Shown one piece after another: positions 31,315-39,265 of a DNA stretch of 64,000 nucleotides. Source of the DNA: Pseudodesulfovibrio indicus (lineage in GTDB: Bacteria; Desulfobacterota; Desulfovibrionia; Desulfovibrionales; Desulfovibrionaceae). Below the pieces are notes generated by a model, which did no database searches, was not told the DNA's origin, and worked only from the letters and a program-made list of their open reading frames with translations. The position numbers were made by a program, and so were the translations under genes. Numbering within the stretch: position 1 is the stretch's first letter; the number at the start of each line of letters is the position of its first letter. Where the stretch lies: assembly GCF_001563225.1 (NCBI RefSeq), contig NZ_CP014206.1:1426001-1490000 (forward strand), read 5' to 3'.

Positions 31315-33060
31315 ATGATCGATCCGGTATCCGCCTACTCGCCAGCTTCCTCCGTCGAGCCCCAGTTCAAGGCCGTTCCAAAGGCCGAACGGCTCCCGTC
31401 TTCTTCCGGCCCCGCCGTGGTGGTCGGCATCAGTGAGGAGACCATGACGCGCTTCAAGGCCGACATGGCGGTCGGGGAAATGGTCCGCCAGGCCGAGCGG
31501 GACAAGGCGGATTCCGCAGCCCCCTCACCCTGGAAACTCCCTTCGGGCCTGACCCACGCAGAGCGCACCCTCAAGAACGGCCATACCGAGATCATCGACA
31601 TCGACGGCGGGACCCTGACCGTGCGCGAGTACGACGGCGACCGGCTGGTCAAGTCCGTGGACGGGACCATGGCCGACGGCCGGGCCGTGCTGGACACCAC
31701 CTATTACGACGAGAGCGGCAAGGCTTCCCAGACCATCCACGCCGAGTTGGCCACCCTGGAGACCCGGAACGGCTGGTCCGGCGCGGTCATGACCCGTTCG
31801 GTGCAGTGGTTCGAGGACGGGCGCACCGTGCGCACCATGGGCGACGAGATGTACCTGCGGACCAGGAACGATGGGCCGGCCAGCGTGGCCGGCAACGAGT
31901 GGGGGCGCATGACCGGCGAGATGAAGAACGACTCCGACAGCCTGGTCCGGATGCTGACCAGCGAGGAACACAGCCTTGGTTACCACGCGGACATCCAGGA
32001 ATATTACGACAACGGTCAACTCTCCCGGAGCATGATCATCGGCCAGACCGGGGAGTACGCCCAGGTCTCCAACCGCCATGGGTTCGAGGTGGAAGGCATG
32101 GGCGAGATGTCGACCAATGAGCTGTCCCACGACACCGGGCTGGAGGTCCGCATTTGGGAATACGACCGTGACGGCGAGATGATCCGCGAGGCCACGGTCA
32201 TCGACAACCAGAAGGACGGGACGGGGAGCGAGGACGGCAAGCAGACGCAGACCGCGGACGTCAGCTGGTACAAGGACGGCGAGAAGGTCAAGCACGGGAA
32301 GGGCTCCTTAGTGCTGGAGGAGGTCGCGACCGCAGGGCTGATGAAGCGCCCCGGCATTCTGGACCTGCTCGGCCTCAAGCCCGACGAGTACCTCTCGCCC
32401 GAACCCCAGGAAGCCGATGAGCTCCTCGGCCGCAAGGCGCTGGACAGCTCGGCTCAGGCCGACTTCTTCCTGGAAGGGGCGGGCAGGGCGGCGGCCAAGG
32501 GTTGGTACGGATCGGCTGCGGACATGGGCGAGTACGGCCATCGGGGCCAACCCTTTGCCGTGGACTGGACCACCGAGCTGTACGAGGATGGCGAAGTGGT
32601 CATGCGTAAGCGGGACAGCCAGCGGGCCGTGAGCGCACCCTACCGGGGCGTGGACGAGCGCCTGCCGTTCCGCACCGTGGGCGGCCTGTCCGACGGCGAC
32701 CGGCCCGTGGTCCTGGAGAGCGCCGAACACGAGACCACGCTCTTGGAGAACGGCAAGACCGTGGCCCGCGAGGCCATGTCCTCCAGGGAGATCATCCAGC
32801 CCAGCGAAGAAGGGCCGGACACCCTGATGACCCTGGCCCACTACGAGCGGCTGAACGACGACGGCAACGACGGGGTCAACGTGATCTTCAAGGGCGGACT
32901 GGAGCTGGCCGACCCGGACGCGCGGGCCGCCCTGCGCTCCATGGGCGACGAGGTGGACCTGACCATGACGGAGGTCCACCACATGTACCGCGACCTGCGC
33001 GGCGACACGGCCTCGGCGGGCCCGGACAGCATCCTGCGCTACGAGCCGCTGGACGGATAG
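31315..33060 (+). CDS. 581-residue protein of unknown family with YwqK/MORN-like repeats
   Basis: No signal peptide or membrane segment. The N-terminal 70 residues are Pro/Ser-rich and probably disordered. From about 75 onward there are recurring short beta units such as REYDGDRLVKSVDG, TYYDESGKASQTI, EYYDNGQLSRSM, SWYKDGEKVKHG and ELYEDGEVVMRK, which resemble YwqK antitoxin or MORN-like repeats. It lies between obgE and proB on the opposite strand and converges with the LysR gene (22-base overlap). The start follows AAGGAG. Function unknown. Confidence 0.75.
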   Translation: MIDPVSAYSPASSVEPQFKAVPKAERLPSSSGPAVVVGISEETMTRFKADMAVGEMVRQAERDKADSAAPSPWKLPSGLTHAERTLKNGHTEIIDIDGGTLTVREYDGDRLVKSVDGTMADGRAVLDTTYYDESGKASQTIHAELATLETRNGWSGAVMTRSVQWFEDGRTVRTMGDEMYLRTRNDGPASVAGNEWGRMTGEMKNDSDSLVRMLTSEEHSLGYHADIQEYYDNGQLSRSMIIGQTGEYAQVSNRHGFEVEGMGEMSTNELSHDTGLEVRIWEYDRDGEMIREATVIDNQKDGTGSEDGKQTQTADVSWYKDGEKVKHGKGSLVLEEVATAGLMKRPGILDLLGLKPDEYLSPEPQEADELLGRKALDSSAQADFFLEGAGRAAAKGWYGSAADMGEYGHRGQPFAVDWTTELYEDGEVVMRKRDSQRAVSAPYRGVDERLPFRTVGGLSDGDRPVVLESAEHETTLLENGKTVAREAMSSREIIQPSEEGPDTLMTLAHYERLNDDGNDGVNVIFKGGLELADPDARAALRSMGDEVDLTMTEVHHMYRDLRGDTASAGPDSILRYEPLDG

Positions 33061-33968
33061 TCCGGCGCGGCCGCGCCTTCGGGCGATCCCTTTCCCGTCA
33101 TCAGTTCTTCGAGGAAGGCCGCAAGGGGCGGTCCGTGCGCTTCGTCGCGCGCCACGAGGTGAAATTCCAGCTCCGGCACCTCCCCGGCAAAGGGGATGAA
33201 GGCGAGGTCCCTGCGTCCGGTCCCGGCCGTGGACAGGGGCACCGGCGACACGCCCAGCCCGGCGGCGACCAGGGCCACGGTGGCGTGCTTGGTGAGCACC
33301 TCCTGAGCCACGTTGAGCCGCGCCCCGGCCCGGGAGAACAGCCCGGCCCACTGATCGAAGAGCGTGGGGTTGAGGGCGCGCGGGAGCATGATCATGGGCT
33401 CGTTGTCGAGCATCCCCGGGGTCACGGCGCGCTCCCCGGCCAGACGGTGGGCGGCGGGCACGGCCAGGACGTAGGTTTCCCGGTGATAGACGCGCCGGAC
33501 CAGCCCGGCCGGGACCGCGCCCGACACCCGGACCACCGCCGCATCCAGCCCCCCTTCGCGGACCAGCGCGGTCAGCTCCGGGGTGGACTTTTCGGTCAGC
33601 TCCAGGACGATGCCCGGATGCCGCTCGGCAAACCGCTTGAGGTCGGGTCCCAGCGGCCCGTCGATGGCCGGTCCCATGAATCCCACCCGAAGTCTGCCCC
33701 GGCGCCCCAGCCCGGTGTCCACGGTCCTGCGCCGCGCCTGGTCGATGGCCGCCAGGATGGTGCGCACGTCCCGGAGCAGGGATTCTCCCGCCTCGGTCAG
33801 CTTCACGGACCGCCGGTCGCGTTCGAAGAGCGCCACGCCCAGCTCGGCCTCGAAGGCAGCGATCTGCTGGGACAGGGGCGGCTGGGTCATGTGCAGCCGC
33901 TCCGCCGCCTTGCGGAAGTGCAGGGTCTCGGCCACGGCCAGGAAATAGCGCAACTGTCGCGTCGTCAT
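33039..33968 (-). CDS. LysR-family transcriptional regulator
   Basis: 309 residues from the start at MTTRQLRYFLAVAE, the usual LysR N-terminus. The helix-turn-helix lies at about 3-60 (FRKAAERLHMTQPPLSQQIAAFE), followed by an effector-binding periplasmic-binding-protein fold. An upstream in-frame ATG at 33986 lies inside a palindrome and is unlikely. It is divergent from a carboxymuconolactone decarboxylase family gene, the usual arrangement for a regulator and its target. Confidence 0.9.
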   Translation of the reverse strand: MTTRQLRYFLAVAETLHFRKAAERLHMTQPPLSQQIAAFEAELGVALFERDRRSVKLTEAGESLLRDVRTILAAIDQARRRTVDTGLGRRGRLRVGFMGPAIDGPLGPDLKRFAERHPGIVLELTEKSTPELTALVREGGLDAAVVRVSGAVPAGLVRRVYHRETYVLAVPAAHRLAGERAVTPGMLDNEPMIMLPRALNPTLFDQWAGLFSRAGARLNVAQEVLTKHATVALVAAGLGVSPVPLSTAGTGRRDLAFIPFAGEVPELEFHLVARDEAHGPPLAAFLEELMTGKGSPEGAAAPDYPSSGS

Positions 33969-33971
33969 CCT

Positions 33972-33990
33972 TGATATGTAATACATATCA
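33972..33990. promoter_or_regulatory. 19-bp perfect palindrome, likely LysR operator
   Basis: TGATATGTA-A-TACATATCA. It has the T-N11-A form typical of LysR boxes and lies directly upstream of the LysR start codon in the divergent intergenic region, so it could control both genes. Confidence 0.7.
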
Positions 33991-34058
33991 CAGAGGCTGA
34001 AAAGCGGAATTGGACGAATCTGTGATCAGGGTTCAGGGTGGGGAAAAAGGAGGTTGTC

Positions 34059-34436
34059 ATGGACAACGAACGGTTTGAACGCGGAATGGAGATGTTGCGG
34101 GAGGTGGACGGCCAGCTGGGCGACCGGGTGGTGGAGTCCCTGTCGGACGTGGCCCCGGATCTGGCCCGGCTGATGGTGGAGTTCGCCTTCGGCGACGTCT
34201 ACGTCCGGCCCGCCCTGAACCTCAGGGATCGGGAGCTGGTGACCATCGCGGCCCTGGCCGCCAAGGGAGGGTGCGAGCCGCAGCTCAAGGTGCACGTGAA
34301 CGGCGCGCTCAACGTGGGCCTGACCCGCGACGAGATCGTGGAAACCTTTCTCCAGATAGCGGTCTATGCCGGGTTCCCGGCGGCCCTGAACGCGGTCTTC
34401 GCGGCCAAGGCGGTGTTCGCGGAGCGCGACGGATAG
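34059..34436 (+). CDS. carboxymuconolactone decarboxylase family protein
   Basis: 125 residues, one CMD domain (about 30-120): PALNLRDRELVTIAALAAKGG, then QLKVHVNGALNVGLTRDEIVETFLQIAVYAGFPAAL. This matches the PcaC-type motif with the conserved H and the YAG segment. No CxxC as in AhpD-like members, so a peroxidase role is unlikely; lactone-type chemistry or an unknown reaction is. ATG chosen for GGAGG 6 bases upstream. Probably controlled by the divergent LysR protein. Confidence 0.88.
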   Translation: MDNERFERGMEMLREVDGQLGDRVVESLSDVAPDLARLMVEFAFGDVYVRPALNLRDRELVTIAALAAKGGCEPQLKVHVNGALNVGLTRDEIVETFLQIAVYAGFPAALNAVFAAKAVFAERDG

Positions 34437-34445
34437 GGCGCGGAA

Positions 34446-34487
34446 AACGCAACCCCCGCACGCGGTTCGGCGTGCGGGGGTTGCGTT
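34446..34487. terminator. bidirectional terminator between CMD gene and obgE
   Basis: 18-bp stem (AACGCAACCCCCGCACGC paired with its complement) around a 6-base loop. It lies between two convergent genes and can serve both. Confidence 0.82.
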
Positions 34488-34516
34488 CTTCGGCCTGGTG
34501 CCGCCGGTGGGGCGGG

Positions 34517-35548
34517 TTATTCGGCCTGGTTGAGCAGGTCGAGCCTGCGCCACATCTCGGCGATCAGCTCGTCCACGCCCTCGCCGGTCAGGGCGGAGAT
34601 GAAGTAGACCTTTTCCCCCGTCGCCTCGACCTTGGCCTTCAGCTCGGCCAGCTCCTCTTCGCTCAGGGTGTCGATCTTGTTGATGACCTTGATCTGCGGC
34701 TTGAGGGCCATCTCCGGATTGTACTGCGCCAGCTCCTGGTTGAGCATCTCGTAGCCGTCGGTCGGGTCGTCGCGGTTGACGTCCTCGGCGGCCAGGATGT
34801 GGACCAGGAAGCGGGTGCGCTCCACGTGCTTGAGGAAGGTGATGCCCAGGCCGCGTCCCTCGCTGGCCCCTTCGATGAGGCCGGGAATGTCGGCGATGAC
34901 CATGCGGTCGAACTCGTCGTTCTCGATGACGCCGAGGTTGGGCACCAGGGTGGTGAACGGGTAGGCCGCGATCTTGGGCCGGGCTGCGGAGACCTGGGCG
35001 ATGAAGGTGGACTTGCCCGCCGACGGCAGGCCGAGAAGCCCCACGTCCGCCAAAATCTTGAGCTCCAGCCGGAGCTGCTTTTCCTCGCCGGGGAAGCCGG
35101 GCTCGGCGTAGCGGGGGGTGCGGTTGATGGAGGACTTGAAGTGCAGGTTGCCCCGTCCGCCGCGACCGCCCTCGCAGATGGTCACTTCCATGCCGTCCTC
35201 CACCAGGTCGGCGATCAGCCGCTCGCTGGCGTTGCCGTCCTCGTCCTCCGTGACCTCGAAGATCAGGGTGCCCACGGGCAGCTCGACCACGAGGTCTTCG
35301 GCGGCCTTGCCGTACTTGTCGCGGCCCATGCCGGGCTGGCCGTTCCTGGCGATGTAGTTGCGCTTCAGCCGGAAGTCGTAGAGCGTGACAAGGCGTTCGG
35401 AGGCGCGAAAGATCACGTCGCCGCCCTTGCCGCCGTCGCCGCCGTCCGGGCCGCCCTTGGGCAGGTTGGCCTCGCGCCGCAGGCTCGCGCAGCCGCTGCC
35501 GCCCTTGCCCGAGGTCACCTTGATGGTAGCTTCATCCACGAATTTCAT
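34517..35548 (-). CDS. obgE: Obg-family GTPase
   Basis: 343 residues. The Gly-rich Obg domain (about 1-158: VTSGKGGSGCASLRREA, GGPDGGDGGKGGDV) precedes a GTPase domain with GLPSAGKST (P-loop), DIPGLIEGAS (G3) and NKID (G4). It acts in 50S ribosome assembly and stress control. Encoded downstream of rplU-rpmA, as in most bacteria, but with a terminator-like hairpin between. Confidence 0.97.
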   Translation of the reverse strand: MKFVDEATIKVTSGKGGSGCASLRREANLPKGGPDGGDGGKGGDVIFRASERLVTLYDFRLKRNYIARNGQPGMGRDKYGKAAEDLVVELPVGTLIFEVTEDEDGNASERLIADLVEDGMEVTICEGGRGGRGNLHFKSSINRTPRYAEPGFPGEEKQLRLELKILADVGLLGLPSAGKSTFIAQVSAARPKIAAYPFTTLVPNLGVIENDEFDRMVIADIPGLIEGASEGRGLGITFLKHVERTRFLVHILAAEDVNRDDPTDGYEMLNQELAQYNPEMALKPQIKVINKIDTLSEEELAELKAKVEATGEKVYFISALTGEGVDELIAEMWRRLDLLNQAE

Positions 35549-35599
35549 GCTGTTACCTCACTGCCGGGAACCGGGTCCCGGCGGTTTCGCGCCGAACGC

Positions 35600-35635
35600 A
35601 AAAAACGGGCAGGGAGCATGAAGGCTCCCTGCCCG
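35600..35635 (-). terminator. terminator or attenuator between rpmA and obgE
   Basis: Stem CGGGCAGGGAGC / GCTCCCTGCCCG followed by six T on the minus strand. It should separate ribosomal protein output from obgE, perhaps with partial read-through. Confidence 0.75.
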
Positions 35636-35658
35636 GCAAATGCGCGGATCGTCGAGTA

Positions 35659-35928
35659 CTAGGCCTCGGCGGGCGTCACACTCACGCGGGTCTTGACGAC
35701 CTTCTTGCGGGTGAACTTCTCGAACTTGACGGTGCCGTCGATCAGGGCGAACAGGGTGTAGTCCCTGCCCACGCCGACGTTCTCGCCGGGGTGAAATTTG
35801 GTGCCGAGCTGACGAACGAGAATGTTCCCGGCCAGAACTTCCTGACCGCCGAAGCGTTTCACGCCACGTCTTTGTCCGGCGCTGTCGCGACCGTTTCTGG
35901 AGCTACCACCAGCTTTCTTATGAGCCAT
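35659..35928 (-). CDS. rpmA: 50S ribosomal protein L27
   Basis: 89 residues, the standard size. It has the N-terminal [15 protein letters not shown] that reaches the peptidyl transferase centre, then [25 protein letters not shown]. Preceded by GGAGG. It begins 22 bases after the rplU stop. Cytoplasmic, large subunit. Confidence 0.98.
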   Translation of the reverse strand: MAHKKAGGSSRNGRDSAGQRRGVKRFGGQEVLAGNILVRQLGTKFHPGENVGVGRDYTLFALIDGTVKFEKFTRKKVVKTRVSVTPAEA

Positions 35929-35949
35929 GTTATCCTCCCTTCCAGGCCG

Positions 35950-36261
35950 CTAGGCCGTGATGGACTTGACTTTGATCTTGGTGTAATCCTGGCGGTGACC
36001 CTGGGTCTTCCGGGCGTCCTTCTTGGACAGCTTGTGGAAGACCACGATCTTCTCGCCGCGGAGATGACCGAGCACTTCGCACTCGACCTTCGCACCCTCG
36101 ACGTAAGGGGCGCCGATCTTGGTGTCGCCGTCTTTGTCGACCAGGAGAACGGAATCGATGCTCAGCGCATTGCCGGCATCAGCCTTCAGCAAATCTACAT
36201 TGAGTTCAAGACCTTCTTCAACGCGGTACTGTTTTCCGCCGGTCTCGATAATTGCGAACAT
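35950..36261 (-). CDS. rplU: 50S ribosomal protein L21
   Basis: 103 residues. MFAIIETGGKQYRVEEG at the N-terminus and KKDARKTQGHRQDYTKIKVKSI at the C-terminus identify L21. The start at MFAII has GGAGG upstream; an ATG five codons earlier is less likely. First gene of the rplU-rpmA pair. Confidence 0.98.
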   Translation of the reverse strand: MFAIIETGGKQYRVEEGLELNVDLLKADAGNALSIDSVLLVDKDGDTKIGAPYVEGAKVECEVLGHLRGEKIVVFHKLSKKDARKTQGHRQDYTKIKVKSITA

Positions 36262-36403
36262 ATTGAAAACCTCCAATTCGTAAGAGGAGGCAACCTAGCC
36301 GCAACCCCCGGTGAAAGTCAAGTCCCAGTTTCGTTTTTTTCGTAAATTTTCCCCTTTTCCGCAACGCGGGCCGCAGGACGCGGTTCGCCCGCCCGATCCG
36401 GGG

Positions 36404-37135
36404 TCAGTCCGGCTCCCGCTGGGTGCGCGCCAGGACCAGCACCTCCACCCCCTCGCAACCCGCGCGGCGCAAGGTTCGGGCGCATTCCCGCAGGGTCGAG
36501 CCGGTGGTGTAGACGTCGTCCACCAGGAGCACGCGCCTGCCGCGCACCAGGTCCGGCCTTGCCGCGATGGCCCCCTTGATGTTTGCCTGCCGTTCCTTCA
36601 CCCCCAGCCGGGTCTGGGGCGGGGTGTTGCGGGTCCGGGTCAGGGCCTCGGTCGACAGGGGGACGGACAGCCTTCCGGCCACCCCGCGCGCGATCTCCAG
36701 GCTCTGGTTGAATCCGCGCCACAGCAGCCGCCGGGTGTGGAGCGGCACCGGGACCACCAGGTCCGGGGGCAGTCCCCGCCCGCTTCCGTAGGCCAGCGCG
36801 CCCAGGTCGGCCAGCAGCCGCGCCCGGCCGTAGGAGTTCCCGAACTTGAAGCCCAGGATCAGGTCGCGCAGCAGCCCCGCGTATCGCCCGTGGAGATACA
36901 GCCCGTCCCAGGGCGGCGGCGTGAGGCGGCACTCGGCGCAGCGGGTGGGCGGGTCCGCCTCGCGGCCGTACATCTCGCCGCAGGAAGGGCAGTATCCCCC
37001 GGTGCGCAGGGGCAGCTCCACGGCGCACCGGGCGCACAGGGGACGGGTGCGGTCCGCCATGACCGTTCCGCAGACGGGACAGCGCGCGGCGGTCAGGCCG
37101 AGCCTGCGGGCCAGGGGCGCGAACCGGCGGAGCAC
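36404..37135 (-). CDS. comF: ComF-family phosphoribosyltransferase-like protein
   Basis: 243 residues from a GTG start. N-terminal zinc-finger-like Cys pairs (CPVCG, CARC, CPSCG, CAEC, about 16-75) precede a PRTase-like domain with PVPLHTRRLLWRGFNQ and VLLVDDVYTTGSTLRECA. ComF proteins act in DNA uptake or fork restart, with unclear chemistry. The GTG is 2 bases after the flavodoxin-like stop, so this is the last gene of the redox operon. Confidence 0.9.
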   Translation of the reverse strand: MLRRFAPLARRLGLTAARCPVCGTVMADRTRPLCARCAVELPLRTGGYCPSCGEMYGREADPPTRCAECRLTPPPWDGLYLHGRYAGLLRDLILGFKFGNSYGRARLLADLGALAYGSGRGLPPDLVVPVPLHTRRLLWRGFNQSLEIARGVAGRLSVPLSTEALTRTRNTPPQTRLGVKERQANIKGAIAARPDLVRGRRVLLVDDVYTTGSTLRECARTLRRAGCEGVEVLVLARTQREPD

Positions 37136-37137
37136 GG

Positions 37138-37740
37138 CTAGCCCGCCGAGTTCCAGGCGGTCTCGCCCAGTTCGATGACGGACGCCTCCAGGTCGGCCCG
37201 GCCGTCCAGGTCGGTCCGCTGGTCCACGCCCCTGATGGTCAGCGGCTCGGCGAGTTCCATATTGAAATTCCGGACAAAGTATTTGAGCGTCAGCCGCGCG
37301 CCCTCGAAGAGCTTCTCCCCGGAGGGCTGGCCCGCCACGAGCACTGCCCTGGCCGTGCGCGCGGGCAGGTCCGCCACCCACGGCTCGTTGTCGCGGCGGG
37401 CGGTCCAGAACTGCTGGCCCCGGTCGATCCAGGTCTTGAGCCGGGAGGGGAGGTGGTAGAAGTAGATGGGTGAGGCGAAGAGCACGGTCCGGGCCTCGAA
37501 GCAGCGGGCGAAGAGGTCGAAGGCCTGGTCCTGGCGGCCCAGCACGCAGCGGTCCACCCCCTGGCGCACGTCGGCGTCGCAATAGCCGCAGGCCAGGCAG
37601 GGCATGACCTGGAAGTTGCGCAGGTGGACGACCTCGGCCTCGCCCCCGGCCCGGCGGACGCCCTGGGCCAGGAGTTCGGCGGCCAGGTCCGAGTTTCCGC
37701 CCCGGCGGTGGCTGCATGCGAAGACGACGGCTTGGCTCAC
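37138..37740 (-). CDS. flavodoxin-like NAD(P)H-FMN oxidoreductase
   Basis: 200 residues from GTG 37740, which has AAGGAG 5 bases upstream and overlaps the previous stop as GTGA. The flavodoxin fold begins with AVVFACSHRRGGNSDLAAELL (phosphate loop), CLACGYCD gives a possible redox Cys pair or cluster ligand, and SPIYFYHLPSRLKTWIDRG is the conserved second FMN segment. It probably reduces flavin or an iron-sulfur partner. Middle gene of the redox operon. Confidence 0.85.
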   Translation of the reverse strand: MSQAVVFACSHRRGGNSDLAAELLAQGVRRAGGEAEVVHLRNFQVMPCLACGYCDADVRQGVDRCVLGRQDQAFDLFARCFEARTVLFASPIYFYHLPSRLKTWIDRGQQFWTARRDNEPWVADLPARTARAVLVAGQPSGEKLFEGARLTLKYFVRNFNMELAEPLTIRGVDQRTDLDGRADLEASVIELGETAWNSAG

Positions 37741-37982
37741 GGCTGCTCCTTGTTCCAAAGGGGTTCGCGGCGGGTCATGACGGCCCGCGCGTGGTCCTCG
37801 AACTCCGTTATCTCGAAGTCCCAGTCCGGGAAGATGTGGGCCTCATGCCGCACCTGGGGGGCTCCCTTGAGGGAGACCAGGGCCTCGATGCGGTCGGCCT
37901 TGGCGAAACGGAGGTACCAACCTACCTCCAGTCCCACGCCTCAACACTTGTCGCGGATGTCGATCCTGACCGGCTCGCTCAT
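37737..37982 (-). CDS. candidate selenoprotein of 81 residues, Sec at residue 14
   Basis: The ATG at 37982 directly follows the upstream TAG (37983-37985), and GGGGGG lies 6 bases before it. The frame meets TGA at 37941-37943, right after TGT (Cys), and then continues without stops for 67 codons to a TGA at 37737 that overlaps the next start. The Cys-Sec pair lies in DKC-U-GVGLEVGWYLRF. A SECIS-like hairpin begins 11 bases after the UGA, giving an apical loop 18 bases downstream with G in its first positions. If UGA were a stop, a 13-residue peptide and a GTG-started 66-residue fragment would result. No family is known to me; the vicinal Cys-Sec suggests redox work, fitting the operon. Confidence 0.75.
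37910..37940 (-). promoter_or_regulatory. SECIS-like hairpin after the in-frame UGA
   Basis: On the minus strand, GGAGGTA pairs perfectly with TACCTCC around the loop GGTTGG. The apical loop begins 18 bases after the UGA and starts with GG, matching the general bacterial SECIS rule of a G in the first loop positions at 16-37 bases from the UGA. Confidence 0.7.
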
Positions 37983-38603
37983 CTAGAACCCCCCGAAGAA
38001 CGGGTTGTGGTTGCGTTCGTCGCCCACCGTGGTCTCCGGGCCGTGCCCGGAAAGGAGCCGGGTCTCGGGCGGCATAGTGAAGATGTGCTCCTCCACCGAC
38101 CGCTTGAGGGTGGGCAGGTCCCCGCCGGGGAAGTCGGTACGGCCTATGGAACGGTAGAATATGAGATCGCCCACGAAGGCCGCCCCGGCGTCCGGGAAGT
38201 GGAAGGTCAGGCTGCCCGTGGAGTGGCCCGGGGTGTGCAGGATGCGGCAGGCGGCCCCGGCAAAGACCCCTTCGCCCGGTTCGAGCGGCGTCCAATCGTA
38301 GACGTCGATGAGGGGCAGTCCCATGTCGCCGCCCCGGCCCAGCCAGGTTTCCAGCAGGGAGGCGTCCGCCTGGTGCGCCAGGACCGGCGCGCCCGTGGCT
38401 TCGCTCAGCGCCTTGTTGCCCGCGGTGTGGTCGAAGTGCAGGTGGGTGTTCAGGATGTGGGTCAGGGTCAGCCCCTGTTCCTTCAGGTGGTCCAGCACCG
38501 GGGCGGGGTCGCCGCCAGGGTCCACGACCACGGCCTGGTCGCCGTTGGCCAGGACAAAGCAGTTGGTCTGCAGGGGGCCGAGGGGAAAGGTCGCTATATC
38601 CAT
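37983..38603 (-). CDS. metallo-beta-lactamase fold hydrolase (glyoxalase II-like)
   Basis: 206 residues. The zinc ligands appear as THLHFDHTAG, then LHTPGHSTGSL, FVGDLIFYRSIGRTDFPGG and LLSGHGPETT. This matches small YcbL-like or glyoxalase II-like hydrolases that cleave thioesters. Its start overlaps the nitroreductase stop by one base. It is immediately followed by the candidate selenoprotein gene. Confidence 0.92.
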   Translation of the reverse strand: MDIATFPLGPLQTNCFVLANGDQAVVVDPGGDPAPVLDHLKEQGLTLTHILNTHLHFDHTAGNKALSEATGAPVLAHQADASLLETWLGRGGDMGLPLIDVYDWTPLEPGEGVFAGAACRILHTPGHSTGSLTFHFPDAGAAFVGDLIFYRSIGRTDFPGGDLPTLKRSVEEHIFTMPPETRLLSGHGPETTVGDERNHNPFFGGF

Positions 38604-39124
38604 CAAAAGTCCTCCAACAGGAGCTCGGAAAGCGGTTTGCGTTTGGAATCGCCCTTCTGGTCCGGGTGGCCCAGGGCGAGGACGGCCTCGATCTCGTACT
38701 CGGCGTCGGACAGGCCGAGCGCGCCGAGGGTGGCCGGTTGGTCGTTGACGATCTGGCCCAGCCAGACCGCGCCCAGGCCGAGGGCGTGGACGGCCAGGAG
38801 CATGTTCTGGATGCATGCCCCGGCTCCCTGGTGGTCCTTCATCTCGCTGTACATGGCGTCCTTTTGCAGCAGCACGCAGATGCAGGCCGCCGAGTCCCGG
38901 ACGATCTGGGCGTACTTGGTGCACTCCGCCAGGAGGGTGTGGCGGGGATCGTCGCGGGTGACGACCAGGAAGCGCCAGGGCTGGTTGTTCAGCCCGCTGG
39001 GCGCCCATTGGCCCGCCTCCAGGATGGTCAGGAGGGCGGCCCGTTCAACCGGCTCCGAAGTGAACCTGCGGATGGAGCGGCGCTCGCGGATGGCTCGGAG
39101 CACGGGGTTGTCTTTGCTGTCCAT
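38603..39124 (-). CDS. nitroreductase-family flavoprotein
   Basis: 173 residues. It carries RRSIRRFTSEPVERAAL at the N-terminus (FMN phosphate binding), AGQWAPSGLNNQPWRFLVV and GLGAVWLGQI, typical of the family. Likely NAD(P)H-dependent FMN reduction of an unknown substrate. First gene of the redox operon, AAGGAG upstream. Confidence 0.92.
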   Translation of the reverse strand: MDSKDNPVLRAIRERRSIRRFTSEPVERAALLTILEAGQWAPSGLNNQPWRFLVVTRDDPRHTLLAECTKYAQIVRDSAACICVLLQKDAMYSEMKDHQGAGACIQNMLLAVHALGLGAVWLGQIVNDQPATLGALGLSDAEYEIEAVLALGHPDQKGDSKRKPLSELLLEDF

Positions 39125-39265
39125 GGTTGTCTTCTCCTTTCGTATGCGTGTATGTTTCTAGCTCAGGACAAAAGTCCGGGCAAGGGGTGTGACCCGTTCC
39201 GGGATTGGGACGTATATCAAGGTGCAGATGAGTTGCGATTCCGATTCGGGATCGCCGGAAACGAA

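Noticed and set aside
33969..33986. Longer LysR start at ATG 33986
   Set aside because: It falls inside the operator palindrome and lacks a ribosome-binding site; LysR proteins usually begin at the MTTRQL-type segment.
37737..37937. 66-residue protein starting at GTG 37937
   Set aside because: It lacks a good ribosome-binding site and ignores the ATG at 37982 that abuts the upstream stop and the SECIS-like hairpin; a longer Sec-containing protein explains the locus better.
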